DNA from: Candidatus Nitrosotalea sinensis
GTDB taxonomy: Archaea > Thermoproteota > Nitrososphaeria > Nitrososphaerales > Nitrosopumilaceae
Direction of reading: 5' to 3'
Assembly: GCF_900143675.1 (NCBI RefSeq)
Contig: NZ_FRFC01000003.1
Coordinates: 608,523 to 672,522 of the forward strand
Length of the DNA: 64,000 bases
Position 1 is the first letter of the stretch. The number at the start of each line of letters is the position of its first letter. Below, in pieces: positions 1 through 8,221 of this stretch. The position numbers and the translations under genes were made by a program. Below the pieces are notes generated by a model. The model worked only from the letters and a program-made list of their open reading frames with translations. It was not told the origin of the DNA and ran no database searches.

Positions 1-839
1 CCAGAGCCTGCGCCAAACCCTACGCCCAAGCCTGCAAGCGAGCCTGCCCCGCCTGATGGATTCTTGGCAGCTTCAGTCATTGCCTGTCCTGCTTGGTACT
101 GCATATAGTTGACACCAAGTACTGACATTTCTGACCTTGTGTTGATTGCCTTTTGTACCTCATCTGGTAAACTAATTGTAAGTCCTGAAATCTTGTTTAT
201 CTCTACTCCATATTGTCCAAAACTGGTTGCTGTATTTGACAGCACTATCTGCTCGATATTTTGCAAGTTTGTTGCAATGTCAGTTATCTTCATTCCACTC
301 TCTTTCATTTTTCCTAGTGCATTGAAAAGCAAAATCACAAGTTGTTCTTTCAAACGAGTCTCTATCTCATCTGATGTCTGTACCGCAAATGTACCAACAA
401 ACTGATTTATGAAATTCTCAGGCGATGATACCTTCCACCTAAACTCACCAAATACTCGTAAATTCACAATGCCAAAGACTGGGTCTACAAACTGATATGG
501 TCCCTGTGATCCAAACTTGCCATCAATGTATCTATTTTGTAAATAATACACTTCAGCTGCTTGCTGGACTCCTGTGAAAAATTTCAATAGGCCACCTACA
601 ATTGGTGCATTAAAGTCAGTCAGTGCGTATCTGTTTGGCTTGTCAAAATAAGTCAAAACTTTACCGTCTCTAAAAAATACTGCAATCTCGTCTTCTCTTA
701 CTACTATGTTGTCATTTAGTCTAATCAATCTTGGAACTTTCCACATGATATTTCCTTGCTTGTACTGTGTGTCCCACTCGATAGTAGTAGAACCAGCTAC
801 ACTTCCGCCATCGAATTGATCTTTTTTGTGCCCAAACAT
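1..839 (-). CDS. SPFH/Band-7 domain protein (YdjI-like), 3' end cut off
   Basis: The visible 279 residues read as an SPFH-domain protein of the YdjI (virion core protein-like) type. It starts MFGHKKDQFDGG and carries an early WKVPR segment, the SPFH-like stretch around VFGIVNLRVFGEFRWKV (about residues 125-145), and a helical region with repeated NLQNIEQI/ISGLTI elements. It ends in a Gly/Ala-rich linker (SGGAGSLAGLGVGFGAG) that in this family precedes a C-terminal zinc ribbon, which would lie beyond the window edge. SPFH proteins form membrane-associated oligomers. A coiled-coil gene lies just upstream on the same strand (25-base gap), probably the same operon. Function in archaea is unknown. 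Confidence 0.8.
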   Translation of the reverse strand, partial: MFGHKKDQFDGGSVAGSTTIEWDTQYKQGNIMWKVPRLIRLNDNIVVREDEIAVFFRDGKVLTYFDKPNRYALTDFNAPIVGGLLKFFTGVQQAAEVYYLQNRYIDGKFGSQGPYQFVDPVFGIVNLRVFGEFRWKVSSPENFINQFVGTFAVQTSDEIETRLKEQLVILLFNALGKMKESGMKITDIATNLQNIEQIVLSNTATSFGQYGVEINKISGLTISLPDEVQKAINTRSEMSVLGVNYMQYQAGQAMTEAAKNPSGGAGSLAGLGVGFGAGS

Positions 840-863
840 TTTACAAAACTCCTATCGATATCA

Positions 864-1403
864 TTATTTTGTCACCAATATGTTCTCAACTGATTCTAAT
901 CTCTGTTTCCATGAATGGTTGAGATTGTCAAGTGTTGCATTTATCGCAGATGCAATCTCTTGCACTGATTTTCCAGAATTGTACTCTGTAACAGAATTAG
1001 AGCATGATTGATACACCTGCTCTGCTGAATTTACAAAATTATAATCATATTCATACAACTTGTTCAATACTCCTTCATCAATTCTTATGTTTGGAGAAAT
1101 TCCAGCAGAGCCCTGCTGCGCATGTTGTATTTGACCTGAAACTTGCTGTATCTTTGATATGGTATTTCCTACCATAGTCAAATTCGTATAATCGCCCTTT
1201 GCAGTAACTGCCTGCCTTAGGCTATCAAGCAATGATCTTGATTCATTCAAGTTATCTGATACTTGTTTTCGTAGCAGCTGGTCTGCAGCACGAATGTCTT
1301 CAAGCTTGCGATACTCTTGTAACCCTGGTATCTTTAACTGCAGTTTTTTCCAAGTACCTCTGTTTTCAACTATCTTCTCTCGCAGATCTGGATTGTCTGA
1401 CAT
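864..1403 (-). CDS. Hypothetical coiled-coil protein next to SPFH gene
   Basis: A 179-residue soluble, mostly helical protein with no signal peptide and no catalytic motif that I recognise. It is rich in Gln, Asn and Leu heptads (for example LRKQVSDNLNESRSLLDSLR). It lies directly upstream of the SPFH gene on the same strand with a 25-base gap, so the two are probably co-transcribed and may act together at the membrane. The association is inferred from position only; bacterial ydjI-type operons also pair an SPFH protein with small helical partners. Confidence 0.7.
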   Translation of the reverse strand: MSDNPDLREKIVENRGTWKKLQLKIPGLQEYRKLEDIRAADQLLRKQVSDNLNESRSLLDSLRQAVTAKGDYTNLTMVGNTISKIQQVSGQIQHAQQGSAGISPNIRIDEGVLNKLYEYDYNFVNSAEQVYQSCSNSVTEYNSGKSVQEIASAINATLDNLNHSWKQRLESVENILVTK

Positions 1404-1495
1404 GTACTCTCTTGATCTATGTTACAAAACTTAAAGATTCCGAGAACTTTGTTAACTAATTTTTTATACAAAACCGTCTTGCAAAGGTCATATAG

Positions 1496-3406
1496 TTGAA
1501 TTTGTCTTATTTTCAGTATATGAAAAAAACTCTTCTGTTTGTTGTAATTATGTTGTTGTCATGCAATGCTCTACCATCATTTTCGCAAACAAATTCCACA
1601 CAAGATTTCAAAACCATGCAACAACAAAAAAATGAGAACAGCCCTGCGCTTTCTTATGCTGTTTTTTATATAACAGAAAATGATGCCTGCTCTGATTCTG
1701 AATACAAGAGCCTAAAGTTCTACCAGGTAATTGCAGATGAATATCTCTCAATGTATGGGATAAACCACGACTTGCAAGGATCACTCTGTGTACCATTGAA
1801 AAATTACCAGTCATATTTTTCAGGACTCTCTACATTTACGCTTCCAATTGTAATATCTGATAACAAGGTAGGACAACAACTAGTGCAACAAGGATACTAT
1901 GGAATGTATGAAATCACCGGTACCGGAAAACAAGTAATCTATGTTTGCTCATGTGATCCAAATGTAGAAAGTTGGGCAGGGGCATGGATTTTATCTCACG
2001 AGCTATCTCATTTCTCGCTTAGATATTTTGGAGAGCCTGACAATGTATCAATAACATGGGTACACTATATCCAGGCGCTTGAAAATGACTGTCAGCAAGG
2101 AAACTTTGGAAAGGTATGTCCAATGTATTCTGCATCTGTAACATCTCCAACTGGAAACCAAATTCCAGTGATGGAAGTATATGGCCAAGGACCATCAACG
2201 ACTCTACCAAAAGATGCACCACAAAGTGAGGTATCTACACTTGGAACAAACTCTACCATTGTTCCGGTATCAAATCCCACATGTCAGACAAACCAAATCT
2301 GTCTTCTTCCTGGAGACTATGTATCTTATCAAGTAACTCGTCCTAACCTAAACCAAACTGTCAGATTTGACTTTGTAACTCCAACTGACAATAAGCAAAT
2401 TACAGTCAAGACTACCGTATCCCAAAATGGTACAAATGCATACGAGTATGACACACTAGACCTGTCAAAATCAATATTCACAAGACCCGGAGGCCTTACT
2501 GCCAATTTCATGTATGTACTTCCAACCCCGTTGAATCTTAACGCTGCATATCATCAGAGCAATGCCACGGTTGGAAGCTATGACAGAACAATCATGTCTG
2601 CACAAAACACCAACCAGACATATTCTATTTTGGTACAAATTGACAAAGAAACTGGCATACTGACCAATCTTGCAATATCTAGTGTCACAAATACCAATGG
2701 CACTGTCTCTGTAACACAAGAATCTTACAAGTTGATTGGAACAAACAAGATATCTGCATCAAATTATGCTTTCACTACGCCACAAACAGAAGCAAAACAA
2801 AATGCCAAGTCTTGGTCTGACGGTTCAATTTCCGATGATACCTTCATGCAATATTTGATCTCAAATGGTATTGTAAAATCATCTACTCAAGGAACATTCT
2901 CTATTCCATCCTGGGTAAAAACTGATGCCAAGCTCTGGTATGGTGGTGCCATATCTGACACTGATTTTGCATCAGCAATCCAATATCTTGTATTACATGG
3001 TGTAATACATACGCAAAGCAATCTTACTCAATCCGGATTTCCAACTGGAAAAGTAAAGTTGGGGGGAATATCTCTTGATGTTGATATTGCAGACACGCCA
3101 CAACGCCAAGTCCAAGGATTACAATATCATACTGTGTTATCATATAGTCAAGGAATGCTGTTTCCATTTGCACAACCACAAGTTATACCAATATGGATGA
3201 AAGACATGCAATTTCCAATAGATATCATCTGGTTTGACAGCTCTGGAAATATTTTACATGTAGAAAAAAATGCACAACCCTGTGTTGACAATTGCACCAT
3301 ATATGGCCAAGACATATCTAATGCAAAATACGTTCTTGAAGTTGCATCCGGTTTTGTAGACAAGTTTAAGATAAACTCTGGCTCTGTCTTGCAAATTATG
3401 TCCTGA
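1496..3406 (+). CDS. Secreted HELSH metalloprotease-like protein with C-terminal DUF192
   Basis: A 636-residue exported protein. Residues 1-31 are a signal peptide (KKTLLFVVIMLLSCNALPS). At about 168-172 lies HELSH, a close match to the zinc-protease HExxH motif, in the context WILSHELSHFSLRYFGEPDN. About residues 435-510 hold two copies of a short Trp-containing module (KSWSDGSISDDTFMQYLISNGIV and KLWYGGAISDTDFASAIQYLV) that recurs in thaumarchaeal exported proteins. Residues about 518-636 match DUF192 (VDIADTPQRQVQGLQYH, MKDMQFPIDIIWFD). The TATA-like TTTTTATA at 1461 favours the leaderless TTG at 1496; the ATG at 1520 is the alternative. Protease activity is inferred from one motif only. 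Confidence 0.75.
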   Translation: MNLSYFQYMKKTLLFVVIMLLSCNALPSFSQTNSTQDFKTMQQQKNENSPALSYAVFYITENDACSDSEYKSLKFYQVIADEYLSMYGINHDLQGSLCVPLKNYQSYFSGLSTFTLPIVISDNKVGQQLVQQGYYGMYEITGTGKQVIYVCSCDPNVESWAGAWILSHELSHFSLRYFGEPDNVSITWVHYIQALENDCQQGNFGKVCPMYSASVTSPTGNQIPVMEVYGQGPSTTLPKDAPQSEVSTLGTNSTIVPVSNPTCQTNQICLLPGDYVSYQVTRPNLNQTVRFDFVTPTDNKQITVKTTVSQNGTNAYEYDTLDLSKSIFTRPGGLTANFMYVLPTPLNLNAAYHQSNATVGSYDRTIMSAQNTNQTYSILVQIDKETGILTNLAISSVTNTNGTVSVTQESYKLIGTNKISASNYAFTTPQTEAKQNAKSWSDGSISDDTFMQYLISNGIVKSSTQGTFSIPSWVKTDAKLWYGGAISDTDFASAIQYLVLHGVIHTQSNLTQSGFPTGKVKLGGISLDVDIADTPQRQVQGLQYHTVLSYSQGMLFPFAQPQVIPIWMKDMQFPIDIIWFDSSGNILHVEKNAQPCVDNCTIYGQDISNAKYVLEVASGFVDKFKINSGSVLQIMS

Positions 3407-3447
3407 TTTGGCAAGACTATTAAGATACAAATAGAAAAATCAAAACT

Positions 3448-3750
3448 GTGCCAAATAAAATAATGATAAATCTTGACAAGGCAATCTACACCGAAGGTGA
3501 TTACGTCAAGATAAAACTAGACTATGAAACACTAGCCCCAAAACAAGCGATGCATCTTGTAGTGTATGATCCATCAGAAAAGGAGGCATTTAGCGAGGAT
3601 CAGTATCTTAACTCCCAAAAAGGCTCATATTCTAACGTACTACGTTTTGATACCAAGCACTGGAAGACCCCTGGAAGATACAAGGTTGCTGCATGGGACC
3701 AGGAAGGAACGAGAAAAGAGGTGTTCTTCCAGTTCAAGACTAAAGGCTAA
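3448..3750 (+). CDS. Conserved hypothetical, beta-sandwich-like
   Basis: A 100-residue protein starting at GTG (MPNKIMINLDKAIYTEGDYVKIKL). The pattern of a Lys-Ala-Ile-Tyr-x-x-Gly-Asp start, alternating hydrophobic strands, and an ending GRYKVAAWDQEGTRKEVFFQF resembles a macroglobulin MG2-like or Ig-like extracellular beta-sandwich. No signal peptide is visible, so location is unclear. It sits 41 bases after the DUF192 fusion gene and could share its transcript. Function unknown. Confidence 0.65.
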   Translation: MPNKIMINLDKAIYTEGDYVKIKLDYETLAPKQAMHLVVYDPSEKEAFSEDQYLNSQKGSYSNVLRFDTKHWKTPGRYKVAAWDQEGTRKEVFFQFKTKG

Positions 3751-3801
3751 CTCTGCCTGAACCTAAACTTTCAGTTATTCTTAAATAGAAATCATGATAT
3801 C

Positions 3802-4323
3802 ATGATCTCATTGAAATCTAGTTCCAAACTGCTCTTGTCTGCAGTATCTGCACTAGTGTTGTCTCTTATCTTGGGCTCACTTGCACCAGCAATGGCTCAA
3901 ACAACACCGCAACAGAATTTGGAAAAGAGAAATTACTATTATTTGGATGACCAACACCTTACTGCACTTTATGGTAATGACAAAGTATGTGGTGATCACC
4001 TATGTGCACCAGGGGAATGGGCAAAACTACAAGAAAATCTAAACAAGGCACAGATTCATCCATCAAACAATACGAAAATTACTATTCCACCAACAACACC
4101 CATAACCCCAACTACAAATAAAACTTCAACAACTACAACCGTACCTGCAAATCAAACTGTAACAACCCCACCTCCAGTTACAAATCCACCACCAGCAACA
4201 AATTCCACAAGTACAACATCTGCAGTATCACCATCAGTATGTATGGCAGTAAAGACAGCTCTTGGCAACTCTACTTCATCTGATATAGTTGCAAAGATAA
4301 TGAATGATCTTGGTTGCAAATAA
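3802..4323 (+). CDS. Secreted protein with Thr/Pro-rich linker
   Basis: A 173-residue exported protein. Residues 1-32 form a clear signal peptide ending in LAPAMAQ. The mature N-terminus carries the motif KVCGDHLCAPGEW (two Cys), which I recognise as a recurring signature in thaumarchaeal exported proteins. About residues 92-140 are a low-complexity Thr/Pro/Asn linker likely to be extended and perhaps glycosylated. The C-terminal segment has two further Cys (VCMAVKTALGNS and NDLGCK) that could form a disulfide. Role unknown; a cell-surface or secreted location is the only firm inference. Confidence 0.75.
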   Translation: MISLKSSSKLLLSAVSALVLSLILGSLAPAMAQTTPQQNLEKRNYYYLDDQHLTALYGNDKVCGDHLCAPGEWAKLQENLNKAQIHPSNNTKITIPPTTPITPTTNKTSTTTTVPANQTVTTPPPVTNPPPATNSTSTTSAVSPSVCMAVKTALGNSTSSDIVAKIMNDLGCK

Positions 4324-4374
4324 CAAGTAAAATACTAATTTTCTAACTTGCTAAACTTGTTTGTGTGCTAAAAT

Positions 4375-4920
4375 CTAGTCTCCTTCTGGAAACTGATAGA
4401 ATGTTGGCATGTTTTGTGGAACATCGCCGTAGACTAGAGCAATCTCATCATGTGCATGCATTATGGTACTTGCCAAGCTTGTACTTACAAGATTTCCATT
4501 GACAAAAACCTCTGGTGTTCCAGATGATGGAATTCCAGTATTTGTTGCCTTCCAGATGTCCAAGAATTGTCCAACTGTAAAGTCTTGTTGTTTTGGAGAC
4601 TCGATGTGTATTATTCCATCCGATGTATGTGTGTGAAGCCAGTAAAGACATGTCTTTTCTAATCCTATTTGTGCTGGAATGCCTACATGTTGTCCATTTG
4701 AAAAGATATCAATGTGAGCATGAATGTGAAACGTAGAATATTCTTGAGTTTCACATGGTATGCCGTCTATTGAAGCAAAACTAGTATCAACTGTATTGTC
4801 TGATTTGTAAATCACATAGGCTGCTCCGGCAATTATTGCAGCAACAACTCCTAATGCAATTAACTTACCCTTGCCCTTTGTTGGCTTGGCAGGCATCTTG
4901 TCTTTTTTTGCGTCCTTCAT
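4375..4920 (-). CDS. Membrane-anchored His-rich extracytoplasmic protein
   Basis: A 181-residue protein with a basic cytoplasmic start (MKDAKKDKMPAKPTKGKGK), one membrane segment at about 20-40 and an exterior domain. That domain is notable for clustered histidines, HIHAH near residue 70 and WLHTHTSDGIIHIE near residue 95, plus IMHAHDE near 155 and two Cys (IPCETQ, KTCLYW). This suggests a metal-binding site facing outside, perhaps for copper or zinc, but no characterised family is certain. It is a single-gene unit on the minus strand. Confidence 0.7.
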   Translation of the reverse strand: MKDAKKDKMPAKPTKGKGKLIALGVVAAIIAGAAYVIYKSDNTVDTSFASIDGIPCETQEYSTFHIHAHIDIFSNGQHVGIPAQIGLEKTCLYWLHTHTSDGIIHIESPKQQDFTVGQFLDIWKATNTGIPSSGTPEVFVNGNLVSTSLASTIMHAHDEIALVYGDVPQNMPTFYQFPEGD

Positions 4921-5018
4921 TACTAGTACATGTGAGGTGTTTTAAATCAAGTATTAATGGGTTCTGATAGATTTATTCTAGTAGAAAATGACAAAGTTTT
5001 TTCAATAAATTCAAAAGA

Positions 5019-5249
5019 TCATTTGACCATCTGTCTGAGCTCATCAGGTGACGCATTCATTATCTCTTCTCTGGTATGAGGCTTGGCAAGTTTTCTGTTA
5101 ACCAATACTACACTCATCCCTCTTGGTATGACTCGTTTTGAGCTCAAAAGACCCATGTATTGCTCTTTTTCCTCTTCCGTACAAAATACCGTCTCATAGT
5201 TACTTGAGACCAATATTTCTTGGAATACCTCGCTGCTCATACTCATCAT
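5019..5249 (-). CDS. Small hypothetical protein
   Basis: A 76-residue soluble protein (MMSMSSEVFQEILVSSNYET...). There is no Cys cluster, membrane segment or known motif; the C-terminal PHTREEIMNASPDELRQMV is helical. A TATA-like TTATAG box about 26 bases before the ATG, read on the minus strand, fits a leaderless transcript and supports a real gene. Function unknown. Confidence 0.55.
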   Translation of the reverse strand: MMSMSSEVFQEILVSSNYETVFCTEEEKEQYMGLLSSKRVIPRGMSVVLVNRKLAKPHTREEIMNASPDELRQMVK

Positions 5250-5410
5250 AGCTCTAGTTACACTCTAGTTCCTATAAGGAATTACTACACAATGTTCTGT
5301 AACATGGTTCACTGAAAATTATGGTATCAAAGATGAATTGCTGTAGATTTATCTTTTAGTATGGATTTCTACGCTTATCTTTAATGCTAATTTGTTGTAC
5401 TGCATCTCTA

Positions 5411-5480
5411 GGCAAACGGGAAGATCTCTTGTGAGGAGTTGAACCCAAATCCACCTCCCATCATGTGAACCTGTTTGCCC
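5411..5480 (-). other. Hairpin-bounded tiny ORF or small structured RNA
   Basis: Read on the minus strand, the element begins GGGCAAAC and ends GTTTGCC, giving a 7-bp stem. A second short match (GGGA with TCCC) lies inside. Between them is an 18-codon ORF starting ATGATG and encoding MMGGGFGFNSSQEIFPFA, with a TATA-like GATATAAG about 41 bases before the first ATG. It could be a tiny protein gene or a small RNA. It is not a tRNA: no D arm or correctly placed T arm fits. The remainder of the 5250-5530 gap holds nothing else I recognise. Confidence 0.3.
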
Positions 5481-5530
5481 TGTAATGTGATGAAAATTTC
5501 TTATATCTTGCATGCTGCGTCCTAGGAACT

Positions 5531-5887
5531 ATGGTTGAACTAGATGACATTGCAAAAGCAAAGGCAGTTGCATTAATTCTAGATAAAAAAACAGAACAAG
5601 CACTAGAATACTTGAGCAAGTTGTATGGTATTCAAACACCTGAAATTACAGTGGGAACTATAAAGAGAAAACGAAGAACTGTATATGCAGTATACGTAGT
5701 ACAAGAAAAAAAGATCTATGCGTCAAATTCTGAAATATTCTACAACCCGTTTGTAATACTTCATGAATATTATCACCATATACGCTCAAAGCTTGACACT
5801 CACAAAGGTTCAGAAAAACACGCAAACATGTACGCAAAATCATTTATTGATTCGTATGTTAAAATCGCCCAAGCTCAGAAAGACTAG
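5531..5887 (+). CDS. Small HExxH metallopeptidase-like protein
   Basis: A 118-residue cytoplasmic protein. The motif ILHEYYHHIR at about residues 77-86 is a textbook HExxH zinc site. A downstream helix (GSEKHANMYAKSFIDSY) supplies Glu and His residues that could provide the third ligand, as in ImmA/IrrE-like and minigluzincin proteins. The N-terminal half is helical with a beta hairpin (RRTVYAVYVVQEKKIYA). It converges with the next gene and their stop codons overlap by four bases. Activity and substrate are unknown; it could also be an inactive scaffold. Confidence 0.7.
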   Translation: MVELDDIAKAKAVALILDKKTEQALEYLSKLYGIQTPEITVGTIKRKRRTVYAVYVVQEKKIYASNSEIFYNPFVILHEYYHHIRSKLDTHKGSEKHANMYAKSFIDSYVKIAQAQKD

Positions 5888-6240
5888 CTTGTTGTTTTCA
5901 TATAGTTTATGGCTTCTTTGATTCTTTTTATGGTTGATGCAAAACTGCCTTTCATTATTAGAACTATGATGTCCTGTCCTTTTGGTATTGATATTATGCG
6001 AAAATCTTTCCTCTCTGTTATGGTGTATTTTACAGAACCTAGATTCTCATCAAAGTCACGTTGCATGGACTCGTACAGTGATATTGACATGAAAAACATC
6101 TCTTTTTGTTCATCAGATAGCGTTACAGTATTTCTTGTCTTGTAATCAATCAGACGACCATTCTTTGTAATGCGCCCTGCAAATTCTACTCCATGAACCA
6201 AATAATCCTCAAGATTGCTGACATGGACGTTTTGCGACAT
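5884..6240 (-). CDS. Roadblock-like thaumarchaeal small protein
   Basis: A 118-residue protein belonging to a family that occurs four times in this window (also 8222, 9124 and 25678). The common plan is a helix, a strand pair with a small motif (VEFAGRITKNGRLIDYK), a long helix with a polar face (ISLYESMQRDFDENLG), then three strands (SVKYTITERKDFRIISIP) and a final helix. This resembles the Roadblock/LC7 fold, and I believe such proteins are catalogued as DUF6659, but neither assignment was checked. No partner GTPase is adjacent. Role unknown, perhaps regulatory. Confidence 0.65.
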   Translation of the reverse strand: MSQNVHVSNLEDYLVHGVEFAGRITKNGRLIDYKTRNTVTLSDEQKEMFFMSISLYESMQRDFDENLGSVKYTITERKDFRIISIPKGQDIIVLIMKGSFASTIKRIKEAINYMKTTS

Positions 6241-6356
6241 TAGTATACAATTGGTTTTCTTTGTTAATAAAACTGATCACAAATTTCATGTCCCGGTTAA
6301 GATGATAATCATGATTGACAAGTGTTATCTTCAAGTCTTTTCATAGTCTGTATATA

Positions 6357-6893
6357 ATGTCAAGTAAACTCGTTCTAACTGCATTATCTGTTTTATGTGT
6401 ATCATGTATGGTTCCTGACCTGAACATGCCTGTGCATGCAAGCTCACCAATTATGATATCGATGGATTCGTATCCTCAAGTAAATATTGTAATTTACGCA
6501 CCTGATTTTAACTCCAGTCCGTATGCAATTGATACAATAGGCGAAGACGGCAGTACAATCACAATCTCTACAAGAGAATCTAGCATTCCATATAGGCTAG
6601 TTGAGACTGGTCCTGATACTGGATATTTTGCAGGCTCTGTTATTGTCTCATCTACTACTTCTTCTTGTTCTCCTGTATGCGGTCCAAATGATGGGTTTCT
6701 CGCAGGAGGTGGAAATGATGCAATCACGGTGTCTTTCACATATGCAAACGGTCAGACAATTACTGCTTCATCAAGTGACAATTCAAGACCTGTGTACAAC
6801 ACAGCAGTCCCCGAGTTTCCTGCTGTAGACATTGCCCTTGTTGCAGGAGTGGCATTTCTGGTATATTTTTCCAGGACGAGCTTTATACGTTAA
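6357..6893 (+). CDS. Surface protein with IYAPDFN module and VPEFP membrane tail
   Basis: A 178-residue exported protein starting MSSKLVLTALSVLCVSC. The mature part is one copy of a beta-rich module with the landmarks VIYAPDFNSSPYAIDTIG, IPYRLVETGPDTGYFAG and CSPVCGPNDGFLAGGGNDAI; the same module is the first domain of the large protein at 27654-28886. The end is AVPEFPAVDIALVAG followed by a hydrophobic stretch and basic residues, the PEF-type C-terminal anchor seen on five proteins here. A TTG at 6315 would extend the start, but no TATA box supports it and the ATG precedes a proper signal peptide. Confidence 0.75.
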   Translation: MSSKLVLTALSVLCVSCMVPDLNMPVHASSPIMISMDSYPQVNIVIYAPDFNSSPYAIDTIGEDGSTITISTRESSIPYRLVETGPDTGYFAGSVIVSSTTSSCSPVCGPNDGFLAGGGNDAITVSFTYANGQTITASSSDNSRPVYNTAVPEFPAVDIALVAGVAFLVYFSRTSFIR

Positions 6894-6897
6894 ACAA

Positions 6898-7146
6898 ATG
6901 TCTGTACCTGTAATGAATCCTAAAACCAAAAATGCCCAATGCAAAAGATGTCTTGGAAAGTTCAAGGAAAAAGAGATTTACACAATACAACAGTTCCAAT
7001 ATAGAAAATCTCCACCATATCAGTGGACAAGGGAGTTTTTTGATATATTAGAAATTGGAGAGTGGGACTCGTTTTGTGAACCATGCATGAATTACTACAA
7101 AAAAATATCTCACGCCATCTGGATGAAATATTGTAATTCTATTTGA
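6898..7146 (+). CDS. Small zinc-ribbon-like protein
   Basis: An 82-residue protein with two CxxC pairs, CKRC near the N-terminus and CEPC near residue 62, separated by about 45 residues. This is a treble-clef or zinc-ribbon layout. The middle is aromatic and basic (YTIQQFQYRKSPPYQWTREFF). It starts four bases after the upstream surface protein gene and its 3' end overlaps the convergent hydrolase gene by eight bases. It is probably a nucleic-acid or protein interaction factor; function unknown. Confidence 0.6.
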   Translation: MSVPVMNPKTKNAQCKRCLGKFKEKEIYTIQQFQYRKSPPYQWTREFFDILEIGEWDSFCEPCMNYYKKISHAIWMKYCNSI

Positions 7147-8116
7147 GATATTTATCCATGAATGATAAAGTCTTGTTCCATGCGTCCTTTGTCTGCTCTG
7201 GTGCATAATTTGCACCTGATGGATTTGCAAATGCATGTCCTAATCCTGGATATGTGTAAATTTCATTTTGAATTCTCATCTTGTCAAGATCTGACTTGAA
7301 TTCTCTTACCTTGTTAATTGATATTGATTGGTCCTTTTCTCCAAAAAATCCAAGGATTGGCCATTTGATTGATGATAATGTTGTAGTATTTGTTACTGGT
7401 TGACCATAGTAAATTATTGTAGCATCTAATTTGTTTCCACTCAGGGCATAATTTAATGACTGGCTACCGCCAAAACACCACCCTATTGTAGAGATTTTGG
7501 TAACATTGTATTTTTCTTTGAGGATATTTGCAGCAGCGTTGATGTTCTCCATTCCTTTTTGCTCATCAAAAGAAAGCAACAGTTGCCTTGCCCCATCTGC
7601 TGTAGTTGCAACTTGCCCTGCGTACAAGTCCACTGCCATGGCTACATAACCATGAGAGGCAAGACCTCTTGCCATGCTTTTTATGTTGTCATTTAGTCCC
7701 CACCATTCGTGGATTAGTATGACTCCTGGAAAATTGCCCTTTTGTGATGGCATTGCTACATACCCTGTGGTATTTGCATAATAAGTGACAGGGCTAGTAG
7801 TAACTTGCATCGGTCCTCCCTCAAACATGTCAGAGTTCTTTGTCCCGTTTTTGGTATAATCAGGTAAAAGATGTACTGCCCATCCGCGCTCTATCAATAT
7901 TGAAACATCTCCTGATTTGATACATGCGGGACTGCCATCGCTTTTTTTCATTACTATCTGGAGATTGCCAGCACAGGTAATCTGGTTTATTGGAACATGC
8001 ATGTTCATTTGTTTTATTGGTGAAAACATCTGTGTATTTTGTGCACCAACAATTGGTACCTGTATTGCTAGAATCAAAATGAATGTTGAAAAAACTGCAA
8101 GAATTTTTTTCTGCAC
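7139..8116 (-). CDS. Secreted dienelactone hydrolase family protein
   Basis: A 325-residue exported alpha/beta hydrolase. A signal peptide covers about residues 1-25 (ending PIVGAQ). Residues about 45-85 are a small module seen in thaumarchaeal exported proteins (ITCAGNLQIVMKKSDGSPAC, IERGWAVHLLP). The catalytic domain follows: VILIHEWWGL, the nucleophile motif GWCFGG (Cys near 214), FFGEKDQSI with the Asp, and GLGHAFANP with the His. Cys as nucleophile is normal in dienelactone hydrolases. It starts at a GTG. The natural substrate is unknown. Confidence 0.85.
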   Translation of the reverse strand: MQKKILAVFSTFILILAIQVPIVGAQNTQMFSPIKQMNMHVPINQITCAGNLQIVMKKSDGSPACIKSGDVSILIERGWAVHLLPDYTKNGTKNSDMFEGGPMQVTTSPVTYYANTTGYVAMPSQKGNFPGVILIHEWWGLNDNIKSMARGLASHGYVAMAVDLYAGQVATTADGARQLLLSFDEQKGMENINAAANILKEKYNVTKISTIGWCFGGSQSLNYALSGNKLDATIIYYGQPVTNTTTLSSIKWPILGFFGEKDQSISINKVREFKSDLDKMRIQNEIYTYPGLGHAFANPSGANYAPEQTKDAWNKTLSFMDKYLK

Positions 8117-8221
8117 AAACTATTTTGTAACTAAAATATGATTTAAACTTGAATCCGTTTCTACTTACAATGAATCTATCTCTTGTAATTCTTATATGCA
8201 ATCAAGTGCATATTATAGTCC

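Noticed and set aside
5411-5480. Possible tRNA on the minus strand (GGGTTCAACTCC resembling a T loop, and a 7-bp end stem)
   Set aside because: The T-like loop is not next to the 3' acceptor strand, its stem does not pair and there is no D arm.
5483-5495. C box-like GTGATGA suggesting a C/D box guide RNA
   Set aside because: No D box (CTGA) at a suitable distance.
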